Assembly: GCA_963707465.1 (NCBI GenBank)
Contig: CAVPQK010000013.1
Coordinates: forward strand, 62,001-126,000
From: Bog-159 sp963707465
GTDB taxonomy: Bacteria > Acidobacteriota > Terriglobia > Bryobacterales > Bryobacteraceae
Length of the DNA stretch: 64,000 nucleotides
Direction of reading: 5' to 3'
Both the position numbers and the translations under genes were made by a program. Shown in pieces: positions 35,469 to 44,267 of the stretch (positions are counted from its first letter, which is position 1; each line of letters begins with the position of its first letter). Under the pieces are notes generated by a model. It worked only from the letters and a program-made list of their open reading frames with translations, was not told the origin of the DNA and did not search any database.

Positions 35469-36143
35469 TTAATATTCCTTCCAGAACAGCTCGGCGTCGG
35501 ACCGGCGCACGTAGTTCGCATCTATTCCCGCCGGGTCGTCTGCCTGCCCCGCGCGCCATTCCTCCCAGGCGATCCGTCCGACCGCCGCGGCCAACGCGCG
35601 CGGCGCCATGGTCACCGCCGCTGCAGCGAAGCGGGTGCCCTCCAGAGCCCCCGCGAATGGGCTGAAATCCATCGCCACAAACTCGATTTCGCCTTCCGGC
35701 AGCGTGCCCAGCCACTCCTTGAACGGCATCACCGTCTCGGCCGCCACCGCCCGTCCGCATTCGTCGTACACCGCTCCATACACTTCGCCGCGCCGCGCAT
35801 CCAACACGACGGCGCGCAGCCCGCGCGAGCCATACCGGGTCATGGCCGCCAGGTTCGACACCGCCACCGCGGGCTTGCCGGTGGCTTCCGCGAGTCCCTT
35901 GACCGTAGCCAGCCCGATGCGCACGCCGGTGAACGAACCCGGGCCGGATGCCGCCGCGAAGCAGTCCACGTCCGCGGCCGTCGCGCCATGCCGCGACAGT
36001 AGTTCGCCCATTCGTCCAAACAGGATCTGGCCGAACCCTTCCGGCGAATGCAGCAGCACTTCCTCCAGCACCTCAGAGCCGCGTAACAGGGCCAGGCTGC
36101 CGAATTCGTGCGTGGTGTCTACGCCCAGAATGAGTTCAGTCAC
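35469..36143 (-). CDS. tsaB: tRNA threonylcarbamoyladenosine biosynthesis protein TsaB
   Basis: The protein has 224 residues, similar to E. coli TsaB (231). ILGVDTTHEFGSLALLRG is the N-terminal ASKHA strand. ASGPGSFTGVRIGLATVKGL is the highly conserved signature, followed by VLDARRGEVYGAVYD. TsaB binds TsaD and TsaE to make t6A37 in ANN-decoding tRNAs. Its ATG overlaps the stop of the upstream glycosidase gene as ATGA (36140-36143), an odd partner for a housekeeping gene. Confidence 0.9.
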   Translation of the reverse strand: MTELILGVDTTHEFGSLALLRGSEVLEEVLLHSPEGFGQILFGRMGELLSRHGATAADVDCFAAASGPGSFTGVRIGLATVKGLAEATGKPAVAVSNLAAMTRYGSRGLRAVVLDARRGEVYGAVYDECGRAVAAETVMPFKEWLGTLPEGEIEFVAMDFSPFAGALEGTRFAAAAVTMAPRALAAAVGRIAWEEWRAGQADDPAGIDANYVRRSDAELFWKEY

Positions 36144-38044
36144 TTTTCAAGCTGGTAGGTCTTGTCCAAGCTGTAGACTTTGCCATTGGCATTCATGCCG
36201 TAGAGCCGCAAATCCATCACCGCCGGGTAATACACCGCGATGTGCGGCGGAAAATATACGGTGCCTTTGGGTCCGGTCCCCAGGACCCGGTATCCCTCGC
36301 CATCCACGGTGGCCTCGCCGGTCCACAGCCACATCATGCTGCGCGTACCGCGCGTCTCCTTCGTGATTTTGGCCTCGAACAACGGCAGCCTTGTTTCCGA
36401 AATCGCGTTATCCGCGGGCTGGACGATGGCGAAAGGCACCTTCTGGGTGCTCTGCTCCACCGCTTGCATATCGATGCGCCGCGACTCGAACTTGTAGGAC
36501 TTCAACATGCCCGCCTTGTGCCCTTCCCGCGAAACGTGCAGCACCCAGTCGTGCGAGTTATCCGGCGGGTGGCCGGTGAAATGCTCGCCGTGATAGCCTT
36601 TCTTCTCCTTGAGCTCATCGCCGTCGATCGGGTTGATCCAGGAGACGTCGTAGCTGTGGTTCTCGACGCGCAATTCCACAGGTCCGGGTTTCTCCACGTA
36701 GACGATATATTCGACCGCCGAAATCACATCCTCGTCACCCAGTGCGCTCCCTCCGATCGGTATGTGGTATTCCGGCACCGCCAACGCGCGGCCGCCATCC
36801 ACTTCGAAATAAGGCTCCAACTCCCAGTGCCTGGTGCCGGCGAAGAGGTTGTACCACGCGGTCATGGCTTTGGCGCCGGGCGAGTCCAGGTAGCGCGCGT
36901 CCACGGGGATGTTGCCGTCGCCCGCGGTGCCGCTGTTGAAATACGTCGGGTAATCGCCGTCCATCACCGTATTCCACAGTTGGTGGCGGAAAGCGTCGCT
37001 ATCCACATCGTCCGGCTGCGACTTGCCGGCGCCGCTATCCTCGCCCCCGAATTTCAGGTTGACCATCGGCGTAGGAAAGAGCTGGTGCTCGATGGCGCAG
37101 ACCGCGTCGTCGCCGGTCTGGTGCGCCACAAAATCCATCCAGGCATCGTCCATGAGCGGTCCCGATGTAGCCAGGCTGCCGCTGGTGCGGGGATGCTGGT
37201 AAGGGTCCATCTGTTTCAGCAGCCCGCCGATTTCCTTCATCAGCGCGCGGCCCGTATCGTAAGTTTCAAACGCCTGCACACCTTGCCAGGTGACATTCAT
37301 GCCCGCATATCGCCCCACGATATAACTGATGTAGCGCTGCCGTTGCTGCCAGTTGGGAAACAGGCGGGTGAGTTGGTTATCCGGACCGGCCAGGATCAGG
37401 TCGGCCACGATTCCCTTCCCGTTCATGTAGCGGATGCATTCGTCAACGTGCCGGAAATGCTCCACATTGGGCCGGTCGGGCGTGGAAAAAATGCGAGCGG
37501 CCTGCTCGGGCGAGCCCAGCACCAGGCCGCGTATGTGGTTGAACTTCTGCGCCGCGCGGGTGTCCACAATGCGCTGGAACAGCGCCTGGTCGAGGGACGC
37601 GAACGGGTATAGCGTATCGCCCATCCAGAGGTGCGGTTGGTGGCCCAGTCCCGCGGTCCAGGCCCAATGATGCACGTTGGCGGCGCGCACGAATCCGGGC
37701 GCCTCGGAGTCCGCGGAGGTGAAAGATCCCGACTGACCTTCCCAGCGTTGGATATTGCTGCTGACGCGGAAGAGCCATTCGCCCGCTTCGGTGGGTGTGA
37801 ACCGGATGACCAGCCGCTGGCCGCCGTCCCAGAACGCGGGCAGCTTGAAAGTGTGGAAATGCGGGGAGCGAAACTCGGCGGACAATTGCACATCCACGTA
37901 CGGGTTCGGGTGCGCGGCGGCCTCCTGAGGATTCAAGTCGAACGTAAATTCGCACGGCGTGAAGGCCGGTGTATTATTGCAGGGCGCTTGGGCGAACAGG
38001 GACAACCCAACGCCGGCGAAAAGCATCAACCGCAACACAGGCAT
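36140..38044 (-). CDS. Secreted DUF5060/DUF4038 glycoside hydrolase-like protein
   Basis: The protein has 634 residues from ATG at 38044 (signal MPVLRLMLFAGVGLSLFAQ); the upstream in-frame ATG at 38146 would translate the intergenic repeat. Residues 20-125 are a DUF5060-type sandwich (CEFTFDLNPQEAAAHPNPYV ... GEWLFRVSSNIQRW). Residues 135-440 are a DUF4038-like TIM barrel (WMGDTLYPFASLDQALFQ, KFNHIRGLVLG, IGRYAGMNVTWQ, MDFVAHQTGDD). The C-terminal 190 residues form beta domains (YIVYVEKPGPVELRV ... GTVYFPPHIAVYYP). Relatives include GH140 apiosidases and other plant polysaccharide hydrolases. The precise substrate is unknown. Confidence 0.8.
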   Translation of the reverse strand: MPVLRLMLFAGVGLSLFAQAPCNNTPAFTPCEFTFDLNPQEAAAHPNPYVDVQLSAEFRSPHFHTFKLPAFWDGGQRLVIRFTPTEAGEWLFRVSSNIQRWEGQSGSFTSADSEAPGFVRAANVHHWAWTAGLGHQPHLWMGDTLYPFASLDQALFQRIVDTRAAQKFNHIRGLVLGSPEQAARIFSTPDRPNVEHFRHVDECIRYMNGKGIVADLILAGPDNQLTRLFPNWQQRQRYISYIVGRYAGMNVTWQGVQAFETYDTGRALMKEIGGLLKQMDPYQHPRTSGSLATSGPLMDDAWMDFVAHQTGDDAVCAIEHQLFPTPMVNLKFGGEDSGAGKSQPDDVDSDAFRHQLWNTVMDGDYPTYFNSGTAGDGNIPVDARYLDSPGAKAMTAWYNLFAGTRHWELEPYFEVDGGRALAVPEYHIPIGGSALGDEDVISAVEYIVYVEKPGPVELRVENHSYDVSWINPIDGDELKEKKGYHGEHFTGHPPDNSHDWVLHVSREGHKAGMLKSYKFESRRIDMQAVEQSTQKVPFAIVQPADNAISETRLPLFEAKITKETRGTRSMMWLWTGEATVDGEGYRVLGTGPKGTVYFPPHIAVYYPAVMDLRLYGMNANGKVYSLDKTYQLEK

Positions 38045-38060
38045 CCCTCCAGTGTAGATC

Positions 38061-38100
38061 GTGGGGCAGGCCCCTGGCCTGCGGCGGCCTCTCAGGCCGC
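38061..38100. repeat. Dispersed intergenic palindromic repeat, copy 5
   Basis: GTGGGGCAGGCCCCTGGCCTGC and GGCGGCCTCTCAGGCCGC. It sits between the divergent glycosidase and hemH starts and is wrongly in frame with both; it was used here to reject the longer starts of both genes. Confidence 0.85.
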
Positions 38101-38132
38101 TGCCGGAACGTAGTACACTCAACCTAATCGGC

Positions 38133-39128
38133 ATGCTTGTCAACAAAATAGGGGTCGTTCTTTTTCAGCTCGGCGGGCCGGATTCGCTCGCAGCCATCGA
38201 GCCGTTTCTCTACAATCTGTTCTCGGATCCCGATATCATCGATTTTCCGTTCGCGCGTATTGCGCGGCAGCCGCTGGCGCGCCTGATTTCCTCGACGCGC
38301 GCACGGCACGTGCGCCAGCACTATGCCGAGATCGGGGGCCGCTCGCCCATCCTGGAGTTTACCCAACGGCAGGCGCGGGCACTGGAAGCCGAATTGAAGC
38401 GCGATTTCGATGCCCGCGTGGTGGTGGCCATGCGCTATTGGCATCCGTTCACCGCGCAAGCCATTCGCGATTTGGAGGCTCACGCGCCGGACGAGGTCGT
38501 GCTGCTGCCGCTCTATCCGCAGTATTCCCGCACCACCACCGGCAGCAGCCTGAACGAATGGAAACGCCGTTTCCAGCCGAATGGATGGAATCCGCGGGTG
38601 CAGGCGGTGACCGAGTTTCATGAGAATGCCGGCTACATCGACGCGCTGGTGGAATCGATCCACGCGTCCCTGGCCGCCTTCGAAAATCCGGCTGACGTCG
38701 ACATGGTGTTCAGCGCGCACAGCGTGCCGATGGCGGTGATCGATGGGGGCGATCCATACCAGCGGCAAATCGAACGCACCGTCGAGTTGGTCTGGAGCCA
38801 GGGGCGTTGGCCGGGACGACGGCACCTCTGCTATCAGAGCAAGGTCGGCGCATCGAAATGGCTGCAACCTTCCATGCATGCGACCATCAAACAGTTAGCC
38901 AGCCGGGGCAGTCGCGGCGTGCTGGTCATTCCGGTCTCCTTCGTGTCGGATCACGTAGAAACTCTGCATGAAATCGACATCGAGCACCGCGCGCAGGCTC
39001 TTGGCCTGGGCATTCAGGAGTTCCGCATGGTCCCCGGCCTGAACGATACGCCGCGCTTCATCGGGGCACTGGGCCGGCTCGTACGCTCCCACGTCGCCTA
39101 TCCTGCCGCGGCGGCGCTGCAAGCCTGA
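38133..39128 (+). CDS. hemH: Ferrochelatase
   Basis: The protein has 331 residues. ATG at 38133 begins MLVNKIGVVLFQLGGPDSLA; an in-frame upstream ATG lies in the repeat. Signature positions: RYWHPFTAQAI, LLPLYPQYSRTTTGSSLNEW, the catalytic His196 in VFSAHSVPM, and VSFVSDHVETLHEIDIEH with the conserved Glu. It inserts Fe2+ into protoporphyrin IX, the last step of protohaem synthesis. It is monocistronic here. Confidence 0.93.
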   Translation: MLVNKIGVVLFQLGGPDSLAAIEPFLYNLFSDPDIIDFPFARIARQPLARLISSTRARHVRQHYAEIGGRSPILEFTQRQARALEAELKRDFDARVVVAMRYWHPFTAQAIRDLEAHAPDEVVLLPLYPQYSRTTTGSSLNEWKRRFQPNGWNPRVQAVTEFHENAGYIDALVESIHASLAAFENPADVDMVFSAHSVPMAVIDGGDPYQRQIERTVELVWSQGRWPGRRHLCYQSKVGASKWLQPSMHATIKQLASRGSRGVLVIPVSFVSDHVETLHEIDIEHRAQALGLGIQEFRMVPGLNDTPRFIGALGRLVRSHVAYPAAAALQA

Positions 39129-39153
39129 AATAGTACCGTAATTTTCGACATTT

Positions 39154-39185
39154 TTGAATTTATTCAGATAAAATAATGTAATAAT
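39154..39185 (+). promoter_or_regulatory. AT-rich promoter region before the pseudo-receiver gene
   Basis: The 105 bp between hemH and the next gene are much richer in A+T than the rest of the window. TTGAAT (39154) and TAATAA (39179), 19 bp apart, are possible -35 and -10 boxes. AAGGAGACG (39220-39228) is a strong ribosome-binding site. Confidence 0.3.
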
Positions 39186-39233
39186 CTGCTACACGTGCTA
39201 ACATTTGATTACTTCACATAAGGAGACGAGCCC

Positions 39234-39674
39234 ATGAACAGCGAAGCCCCGCTAGCCGTTTCCCAGAATGTTGTCAAAGTATTGTTGATTAGCCCGTTTG
39301 ACGACGACCATCAACATCTGCGCGACATCCTGAAACATTCCAACTGGCAACAGCATGATGCCCGCACGCAGAGCGAATCGTTCGAGTTCTTGCGCGAGAA
39401 CGTCACGCCGGTGGTGATCTGCGAGAGCGAACTGCCGGACGGCACATGGCAGGACGTCCTGTCTCACTTCGACCGCATGCAGTGTCCGCCGTTTCTGGTG
39501 GTTACATCTCGAATGGCGGACGATCGCCTGTGGTCCGAAGCGCTGAACCTGGGCGCATACAATGTCCTGGCCAAGCCGCTGGACGCGAAGGAAGTCTTTC
39601 ACGTGGCCGGCTACGCTTGGTTGTCCTGGAAGCAGCGGTGGGAACGTCCGCGCGTTCTAGCGCGGACCGCCTGA
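39234..39674 (+). CDS. Stand-alone pseudo-receiver domain protein
   Basis: The protein has 146 residues and one CheY-like domain (14-130): VKVLLISPFDDDHQHLRDIL with the acidic pair at 23-25, and NVLAKPLDAKEV with the conserved Lys114. The phosphorylation position reads VVICESELPDG, so Glu64 replaces Asp. A Glu here often mimics the phosphorylated state, so the protein may be constantly active or read by protein contact only. There is no output domain and no kinase neighbour. Its 3' end overlaps the convergent Old Yellow Enzyme gene by 18 bp. Confidence 0.8.
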   Translation: MNSEAPLAVSQNVVKVLLISPFDDDHQHLRDILKHSNWQQHDARTQSESFEFLRENVTPVVICESELPDGTWQDVLSHFDRMQCPPFLVVTSRMADDRLWSEALNLGAYNVLAKPLDAKEVFHVAGYAWLSWKQRWERPRVLARTA

Positions 39675-41051
39675 AGCATGCCGTGCCAGCTTGATCACCT
39701 CTCCGTAGCCCTCTTTGTCGAACGGAGGGCATCCCGTCGGAAACTGTCCCAGCGGATGATTCTTCTGCCTCATCAGGTAGGTGCAATAGGTCAGCGTTTT
39801 GCAGCAGCGGCGCTCGTCCAGCGCGCCTTTTTCCAGGGCGTCGCGGGCGAAATCCGGATACGCCAGCGCGCCGCGCCCCAAGCCTAAGAAGCGAATGCCG
39901 CCGGCCGCGATGTTGCGCGCCCCGGCGTTGATGGCATACTTTTGCAGCCAGCTATAACCCGCGCCCACCATTGGCAAGTCCGGAAATGCGCGCTGCAAAT
40001 CACCGGCCATGCGGAAGTGCCGGTCCACGCCCGTCAACGGATGCTCGGGTTGCTCGTAGTTGCCTTCGTCCGGCTTCTCGAACGGACGCACGACATGGGG
40101 ATTGTAGTAGGGCGAGCCCATCGACACGCTTAGCAGTTGGACACCCCATTCCTGCAGGCTGGCGACGGCCTGTTTCACTTCGCGCAGATCTTCGGCGAGC
40201 GGATCGGCGGCGTCGACGCCCCAGCCATACGGATATGGCGTTTCGAATTCGCAACCGAACGGCACGCCGTCGAAGGCGTTCATGCGGACGGCGATCATGA
40301 GCCGAGCGCCAAATGCCGCGTGCATTTTGCCGATTATATTCCGTAGGAACCGCAACCGATTTTCGAGCGAACCGCCATAACGACCGCCGCGGGTTTTGGC
40401 GCCCAACAATTCGCTCACCAGATAGCCGTGCACCGCCTTGATGTCCACCGCCTGGAAGCCGGCTTCGAGCGCCAGGCCGGCCGCGCTGACGTAGTCGTCT
40501 TCCAGGCGCTCCAGCTCGTCGTCGGCGATCACGGGATAATCCGCAGGCGTGCGTGTCTTCCGGTCGATGTGGGGATTGTGATAGGCGATGGTCCGGCGCG
40601 GCACGCTGTACCGCCCGGAATGGGTGAGTTGGATGGGCACCAGAAGGTCATCCACGCTGCCCCAGTGTTCGGCATGCCACTTGCGGATTTGCTCGTAAAG
40701 CCGCGCAAAGTCCGTCACATTGTGCCGCGCAATCCAAAGCTGCCGGGTGTTGGCGCGCCCGTCCTCCCGCACGGCGGTAGCTTCGAACCAGATCAGCTTG
40801 GCTCCGCCGCGCGCGAAGCGTTCGTAGCGGCGCCAGGTCAGATCGCCGGGCCGGCCGTCCAGGGTGCCGTCGCAACCTTCCATGGGATGGATGGCGATGG
40901 AGTTCCCTACCGTGAGCTCGCCCACGCGCACGGGCCGCGCTAACGCTTGCCGGACTTCCTCCGGGTCGCCCGCGAACCGGACGTGCGCCGCCCCGGCCTC
41001 CTCAGCCGCGCGCCGCAATTCGTCCAGAGTCTTATAAACGAAATGTCTCAT
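39657..41051 (-). CDS. Old Yellow Enzyme-family NADH:flavin oxidoreductase
   Basis: The protein has 464 residues. After a 45-residue extension the FMN TIM-barrel starts at VGNSIAIHPMEGCDGTLDGR. QLTHSGRYS and KAVHGYLVSELLGAKTRGGR (active-site His with Gly/Tyr context) are the flavin and substrate motifs. GAGYSWLQKY and IRFLGLGRGALAYPDFARD bind the FMN phosphate. The C-terminus has four Cys (RCCKTLTYCTYLM ... FPTGCPPF), but not in the C-x2-C-x3-C-x11-C pattern of dienoyl-CoA reductases, so an FeS cluster is uncertain. It overlaps the upstream MFS gene by 20 bp and probably acts on the imported compound. Confidence 0.85.
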   Translation of the reverse strand: MRHFVYKTLDELRRAAEEAGAAHVRFAGDPEEVRQALARPVRVGELTVGNSIAIHPMEGCDGTLDGRPGDLTWRRYERFARGGAKLIWFEATAVREDGRANTRQLWIARHNVTDFARLYEQIRKWHAEHWGSVDDLLVPIQLTHSGRYSVPRRTIAYHNPHIDRKTRTPADYPVIADDELERLEDDYVSAAGLALEAGFQAVDIKAVHGYLVSELLGAKTRGGRYGGSLENRLRFLRNIIGKMHAAFGARLMIAVRMNAFDGVPFGCEFETPYPYGWGVDAADPLAEDLREVKQAVASLQEWGVQLLSVSMGSPYYNPHVVRPFEKPDEGNYEQPEHPLTGVDRHFRMAGDLQRAFPDLPMVGAGYSWLQKYAINAGARNIAAGGIRFLGLGRGALAYPDFARDALEKGALDERRCCKTLTYCTYLMRQKNHPLGQFPTGCPPFDKEGYGEVIKLARHASGGPR

Positions 41052-42279
41052 CCTGTGCCTGGTGGCGCGGCAGCATCAAAATGGCCACTGCGCCGATCAC
41101 CGATACCGCGAACACCGCTCCCATGGCAATCGTATAACTGCCGAAGCGCTCCCGCAGGATCGAAACAAAGTACGGAAACCAGGTCTGCCCGATGGTGTTG
41201 ACCGGCAGAAGAATCGCCATGGCGCGCGCCAGCGTGTTGACGCCGAATTGCTCCGCGGCCATTAGCGGGATCAGCATATAGTCCGCGCCCATGCCGAATC
41301 CGAACAGCACCGCGAAGGCCACTGGCGAACGCGCCGGGCTGACCGTGAGCAGCATGGGAATGGTGGCCGCCACCAGAAAGTAGGTGGCCGTCATGACCCA
41401 TTTCTTCGAAAAGCGGTCCGCCAGGCCGCCGATGGCCAGGCGTCCGGCGATGCTGGTGGCCAGGATGGTCATGGAGGCGATGCGCCACGTGGAATTCAGC
41501 AGCGCCTGCCCTTCCTTCGTGTGGTCCGTGAAGCCCTGGTCGAGAAAGACGAACTTCATGTGGAAGTTCACCGCGCCGATCGCGCCGATGGAGCAGAAGC
41601 TGCCGATCAGCAGCAGCCAGAACGAGTATTGCCCGAGCAGATGGCCGAAGGTGAAAGATTCCGCCTGATTTTCCGCGGGCGGCTGGCTGTCGCCATCCGG
41701 ATACAGGCCCTTGTCCGCGGCGCGGTCGCGGAGCACGAAGATGGCCAACGGCCAGGCCAGAAGCATCAGCGCGCCCCAAACCATCAGGGCGCTATGGAAA
41801 TCGGTCTTTTCCGTCAACGGCTTCACCAGGTACGAGCCGAGGAACCCGATTAGGCCCACGCCCACATACACGATTCCCATGGCCTTGCCGCGATTGCGCC
41901 GGAACCAGTGCGAAATGATGAGCTGATGCGGAATCGGGCCGGAGAGGATGTAGCCCACGGTGTAGAGGAACCACATGCCGTAGTAAACCCAGAGCGAACC
42001 GCGCATGGTCCCGAAACCCAGGAAGGCTGCGCAGGTGAGAGCCGTGCCCACCAAAATGAGCTTGCGCGGGCTGAAGCGCGGCACCAGCACCGGGCCGATC
42101 CACAGCGTCAGCAGCGCCGCCAGCGGAAAGCCAAACGTGATCTGCCCCTTGGTCCAGTGGAATTCGCGCTGGAAATAGTCGTAGAAGAACGGCATGTTGT
42201 AGTATGGCAAACCGACGGCGATGCCGAACGTCAGGAAGGCCGCCAGCGTTACCCACCAGCCGTAGAATGTTTTGCGCAT
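41032..42279 (-). CDS. Major facilitator superfamily transporter
   Basis: The protein has 415 residues with 12 predicted membrane segments. The first is GWWVTLAAFLTFGIAVGLPY, and the inter-helix RFSPRKLILVGT loop and the cytoplasmic SHWFRRNRGKAMGIVYVG motif are typical of the oxalate/formate antiporter-like and monocarboxylate-type MFS families. GGLADRFSKKW is the second-half repeat of the loop. It probably moves a small organic acid. It is translationally linked to the downstream oxidoreductase. Confidence 0.85.
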   Translation of the reverse strand: MRKTFYGWWVTLAAFLTFGIAVGLPYYNMPFFYDYFQREFHWTKGQITFGFPLAALLTLWIGPVLVPRFSPRKLILVGTALTCAAFLGFGTMRGSLWVYYGMWFLYTVGYILSGPIPHQLIISHWFRRNRGKAMGIVYVGVGLIGFLGSYLVKPLTEKTDFHSALMVWGALMLLAWPLAIFVLRDRAADKGLYPDGDSQPPAENQAESFTFGHLLGQYSFWLLLIGSFCSIGAIGAVNFHMKFVFLDQGFTDHTKEGQALLNSTWRIASMTILATSIAGRLAIGGLADRFSKKWVMTATYFLVAATIPMLLTVSPARSPVAFAVLFGFGMGADYMLIPLMAAEQFGVNTLARAMAILLPVNTIGQTWFPYFVSILRERFGSYTIAMGAVFAVSVIGAVAILMLPRHQAQDETFRL

Positions 42280-42408
42280 CGGGAACGAGTCTCCAGTATA
42301 GCCGCGGCGCGGGAACGCCGGCCAGTTTGATTGTTTAATACCCGATACCCTGTTAATCCGCCCCGCGTGGATCTATAATCGGATTGCAGTGATGAAAGGA
42401 GGCTCACC

Positions 42409-43317
42409 ATGTTAGCCATGGCCAGGCTGGCGGTTCTTTTCGCGCCGTTGGTCGTAACCACCGGCGGCGATCTGGATGCCACGTTTCAGAAACTCAAGGA
42501 TGCCACAGCGGGGAAAGACGCTGTCCAGGTGAAGATCCTGGCGGCGCAAACGTGCGCGTTGGCGCGCGAAGTGATTTCGGCGCCCGCTCCCGCCGGCGAT
42601 GATGAAAAAGCAGCTTGGAAAGATCATGTAGACCATGCCCGCGATGTGGAGGTATATACAGAGTACGCGCTTTATGCCACCGCCGCCGGGGCACCACCCG
42701 AAACCGTAGTGGACCTGCTCGCCGCCCTCGAGCAGCAGAACCCCAAAAGCAAATACCTTGCCGACGCGTATGGTCTTTACTTTCACGCGCTGCAGCAGAC
42801 CAGCGCGGCGGCTAAGATCCCGTCCGTGGCCGAGAAAGCCATCGAGAGCTTTCCGGAAAACGACGACGCGCTGGCGGTGCTGGCTGAGGCGGCCATCACC
42901 CACCAACAAAACGATCGCGCGCTGGGTTACGCCAGGCGCTTGACGGCCGCAATTGGTAAGCGCTCGAGGCCGGACGGCGTCTCCGCCGCCGATTGGGAGC
43001 GGAAGCGCAATACCGAACTGGCCAGCGGCTACTGGATTGCCGGTGTGGTGCAAGCCGAAAAAGGCGGATACTACGAGGCCGACAAGGATCTGCGCGCCGC
43101 GCTTCCCTTGGTGGCCGGGAATGACGCCCGGAAGGCCGCCGCGCTGTTTTATCTGGGGCTGGCCAACTATCAGCTCGGCAAGATGACCATGAAAAAAGCG
43201 CAGGTGCTGGAAGCTGCCCAGTTCAGCAAGGAGGCGGCTGCCATCCAGGGCCCGCTAGCGCAGCAAGCCTGGCACAATGCGCAGGTGATGAAGGACGAAG
43301 CCGGAAGAATGCGGTAA
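42409..43317 (+). CDS. TPR-like helical repeat protein
   Basis: The protein has 302 residues. AGGAGG lies 6 bp before the ATG. A short hydrophobic start (MLAMARLAVLFAPLVVTTGG) may be a signal. The rest is an all-helical array with TPR-like features: FPENDDALAVLAEAAITHQQ, NDRALGYARRLTAAIGKR, GVVQAEKGGYYEADKDLRAA and AALFYLGLANYQLGK. A probable protein-protein interaction protein; partners unknown. Confidence 0.75.
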   Translation: MLAMARLAVLFAPLVVTTGGDLDATFQKLKDATAGKDAVQVKILAAQTCALAREVISAPAPAGDDEKAAWKDHVDHARDVEVYTEYALYATAAGAPPETVVDLLAALEQQNPKSKYLADAYGLYFHALQQTSAAAKIPSVAEKAIESFPENDDALAVLAEAAITHQQNDRALGYARRLTAAIGKRSRPDGVSAADWERKRNTELASGYWIAGVVQAEKGGYYEADKDLRAALPLVAGNDARKAAALFYLGLANYQLGKMTMKKAQVLEAAQFSKEAAAIQGPLAQQAWHNAQVMKDEAGRMR

Positions 43318-43318
43318 C

Positions 43319-43340
43319 TGTGGGGCGGGCCTGCCCGGAA
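43319..43340. repeat. Dispersed intergenic repeat, remnant
   Basis: TGTGGGGCGGGCCTGCCCGG keeps only the first hairpin of the family, just after the TPR-like gene. Confidence 0.45.
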
Positions 43341-43385
43341 TCCTGAGCGGAAGAGTTAGCATCAGTAGTGGGGAGGAGACTACCC

Positions 43386-43943
43386 ATGAGTTCTACGTCG
43401 GCCGTTCCCACGGCCGCTACCTACATGATCGAGCCCGCTCACTCGAGCGCGCATTTTAAGGTCCGGCACCTGATGATTGCCAACGTGCGGGGCGAGTTCA
43501 GCAAAATTAGCGGCACCGTCCAGATGGACCCGTCCAATCCCGCAGCTTCTAGCATCTCTGCCGAGATCGATGTGAATTCGATCAATACGCGCGAGCCCGA
43601 CCGGGACAAGCACCTGAAGAGCGCGGACTTCTTCGATGTCGAGCATTATCCCACCATGAAGTTCCAGTCGACCAAGGTCGAAGCGGACGGCCCGGAGGGC
43701 TACAAGGTCACGGGCAATCTAACGGTGCGCGGGACGACGCATGAAGTAGTGCTGAATGTCACGGGTCCCACGCCCGAAATCAAAGATCCCTGGGGCTACT
43801 CGCGCCGGGGCGCCGAAGCCGTAGCGACGATCAGCCGGAAGGATTTTGGCCTGACCTACAATCCGGTACTCGAGGGCGGCGGTTTCATGGTCGGCGACGC
43901 CATCGAGATCTCCCTGGAAGTCGAGCTGGTCAAGACGGCTTAG
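43386..43943 (+). CDS. YceI-family lipocalin-like protein
   Basis: The protein has 185 residues. ATG at 43386 follows GGGGAGGAGAC; an in-frame ATG at 43368 is too close to that site. YceI motifs: YMIEPAHSSAHFKVRHLMIA, VRGEFSKISGTVQMD, ADFFDVEHYPTMKFQSTKVE and VRGTTHEVVLNV. The fold is a lipocalin-like barrel that binds polyisoprenoids. It has no signal peptide, so it is probably cytoplasmic, unlike E. coli YceI. Confidence 0.9.
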   Translation: MSSTSAVPTAATYMIEPAHSSAHFKVRHLMIANVRGEFSKISGTVQMDPSNPAASSISAEIDVNSINTREPDRDKHLKSADFFDVEHYPTMKFQSTKVEADGPEGYKVTGNLTVRGTTHEVVLNVTGPTPEIKDPWGYSRRGAEAVATISRKDFGLTYNPVLEGGGFMVGDAIEISLEVELVKTA

Positions 43944-44191
43944 CGCTAGCGGGCGAGGGTGTATTGGAGCGTTCTTTCCGTTGAGCTATGATTGCCAGAG
44001 GCGGGACTGCTATTGGCACCATCACGGAAGCCGAGCAGAAGAAGCGTATGGCGCGGGGCGGGAAACTGGGCTTGAACATCGATTACGTCCGCCTGGTGAA
44101 CGGAGAGAAGGTGGCCCTACGAGCCGTGAAGGCTGGCAAGGGAGGCGGACACACCGGTGCGATGACTGGTGCCATGGTGGCGACGGCGGTA

Positions 44192-44199
44192 GTTTTTTG
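44192..44199. repeat. Target site duplication, left copy (IS1595)
   Basis: GTTTTTTG, identical to 46442-46449 on the other side of the element. Eight base pairs is the usual size for the IS1595 family. Confidence 0.95.
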
Positions 44200-44267
44200 G
44201 GCGACAATATACTTGCCTTACCATAGCCCTGTGCGCTATGATTCTAATCGGCGTGACAGGCTGGCTG

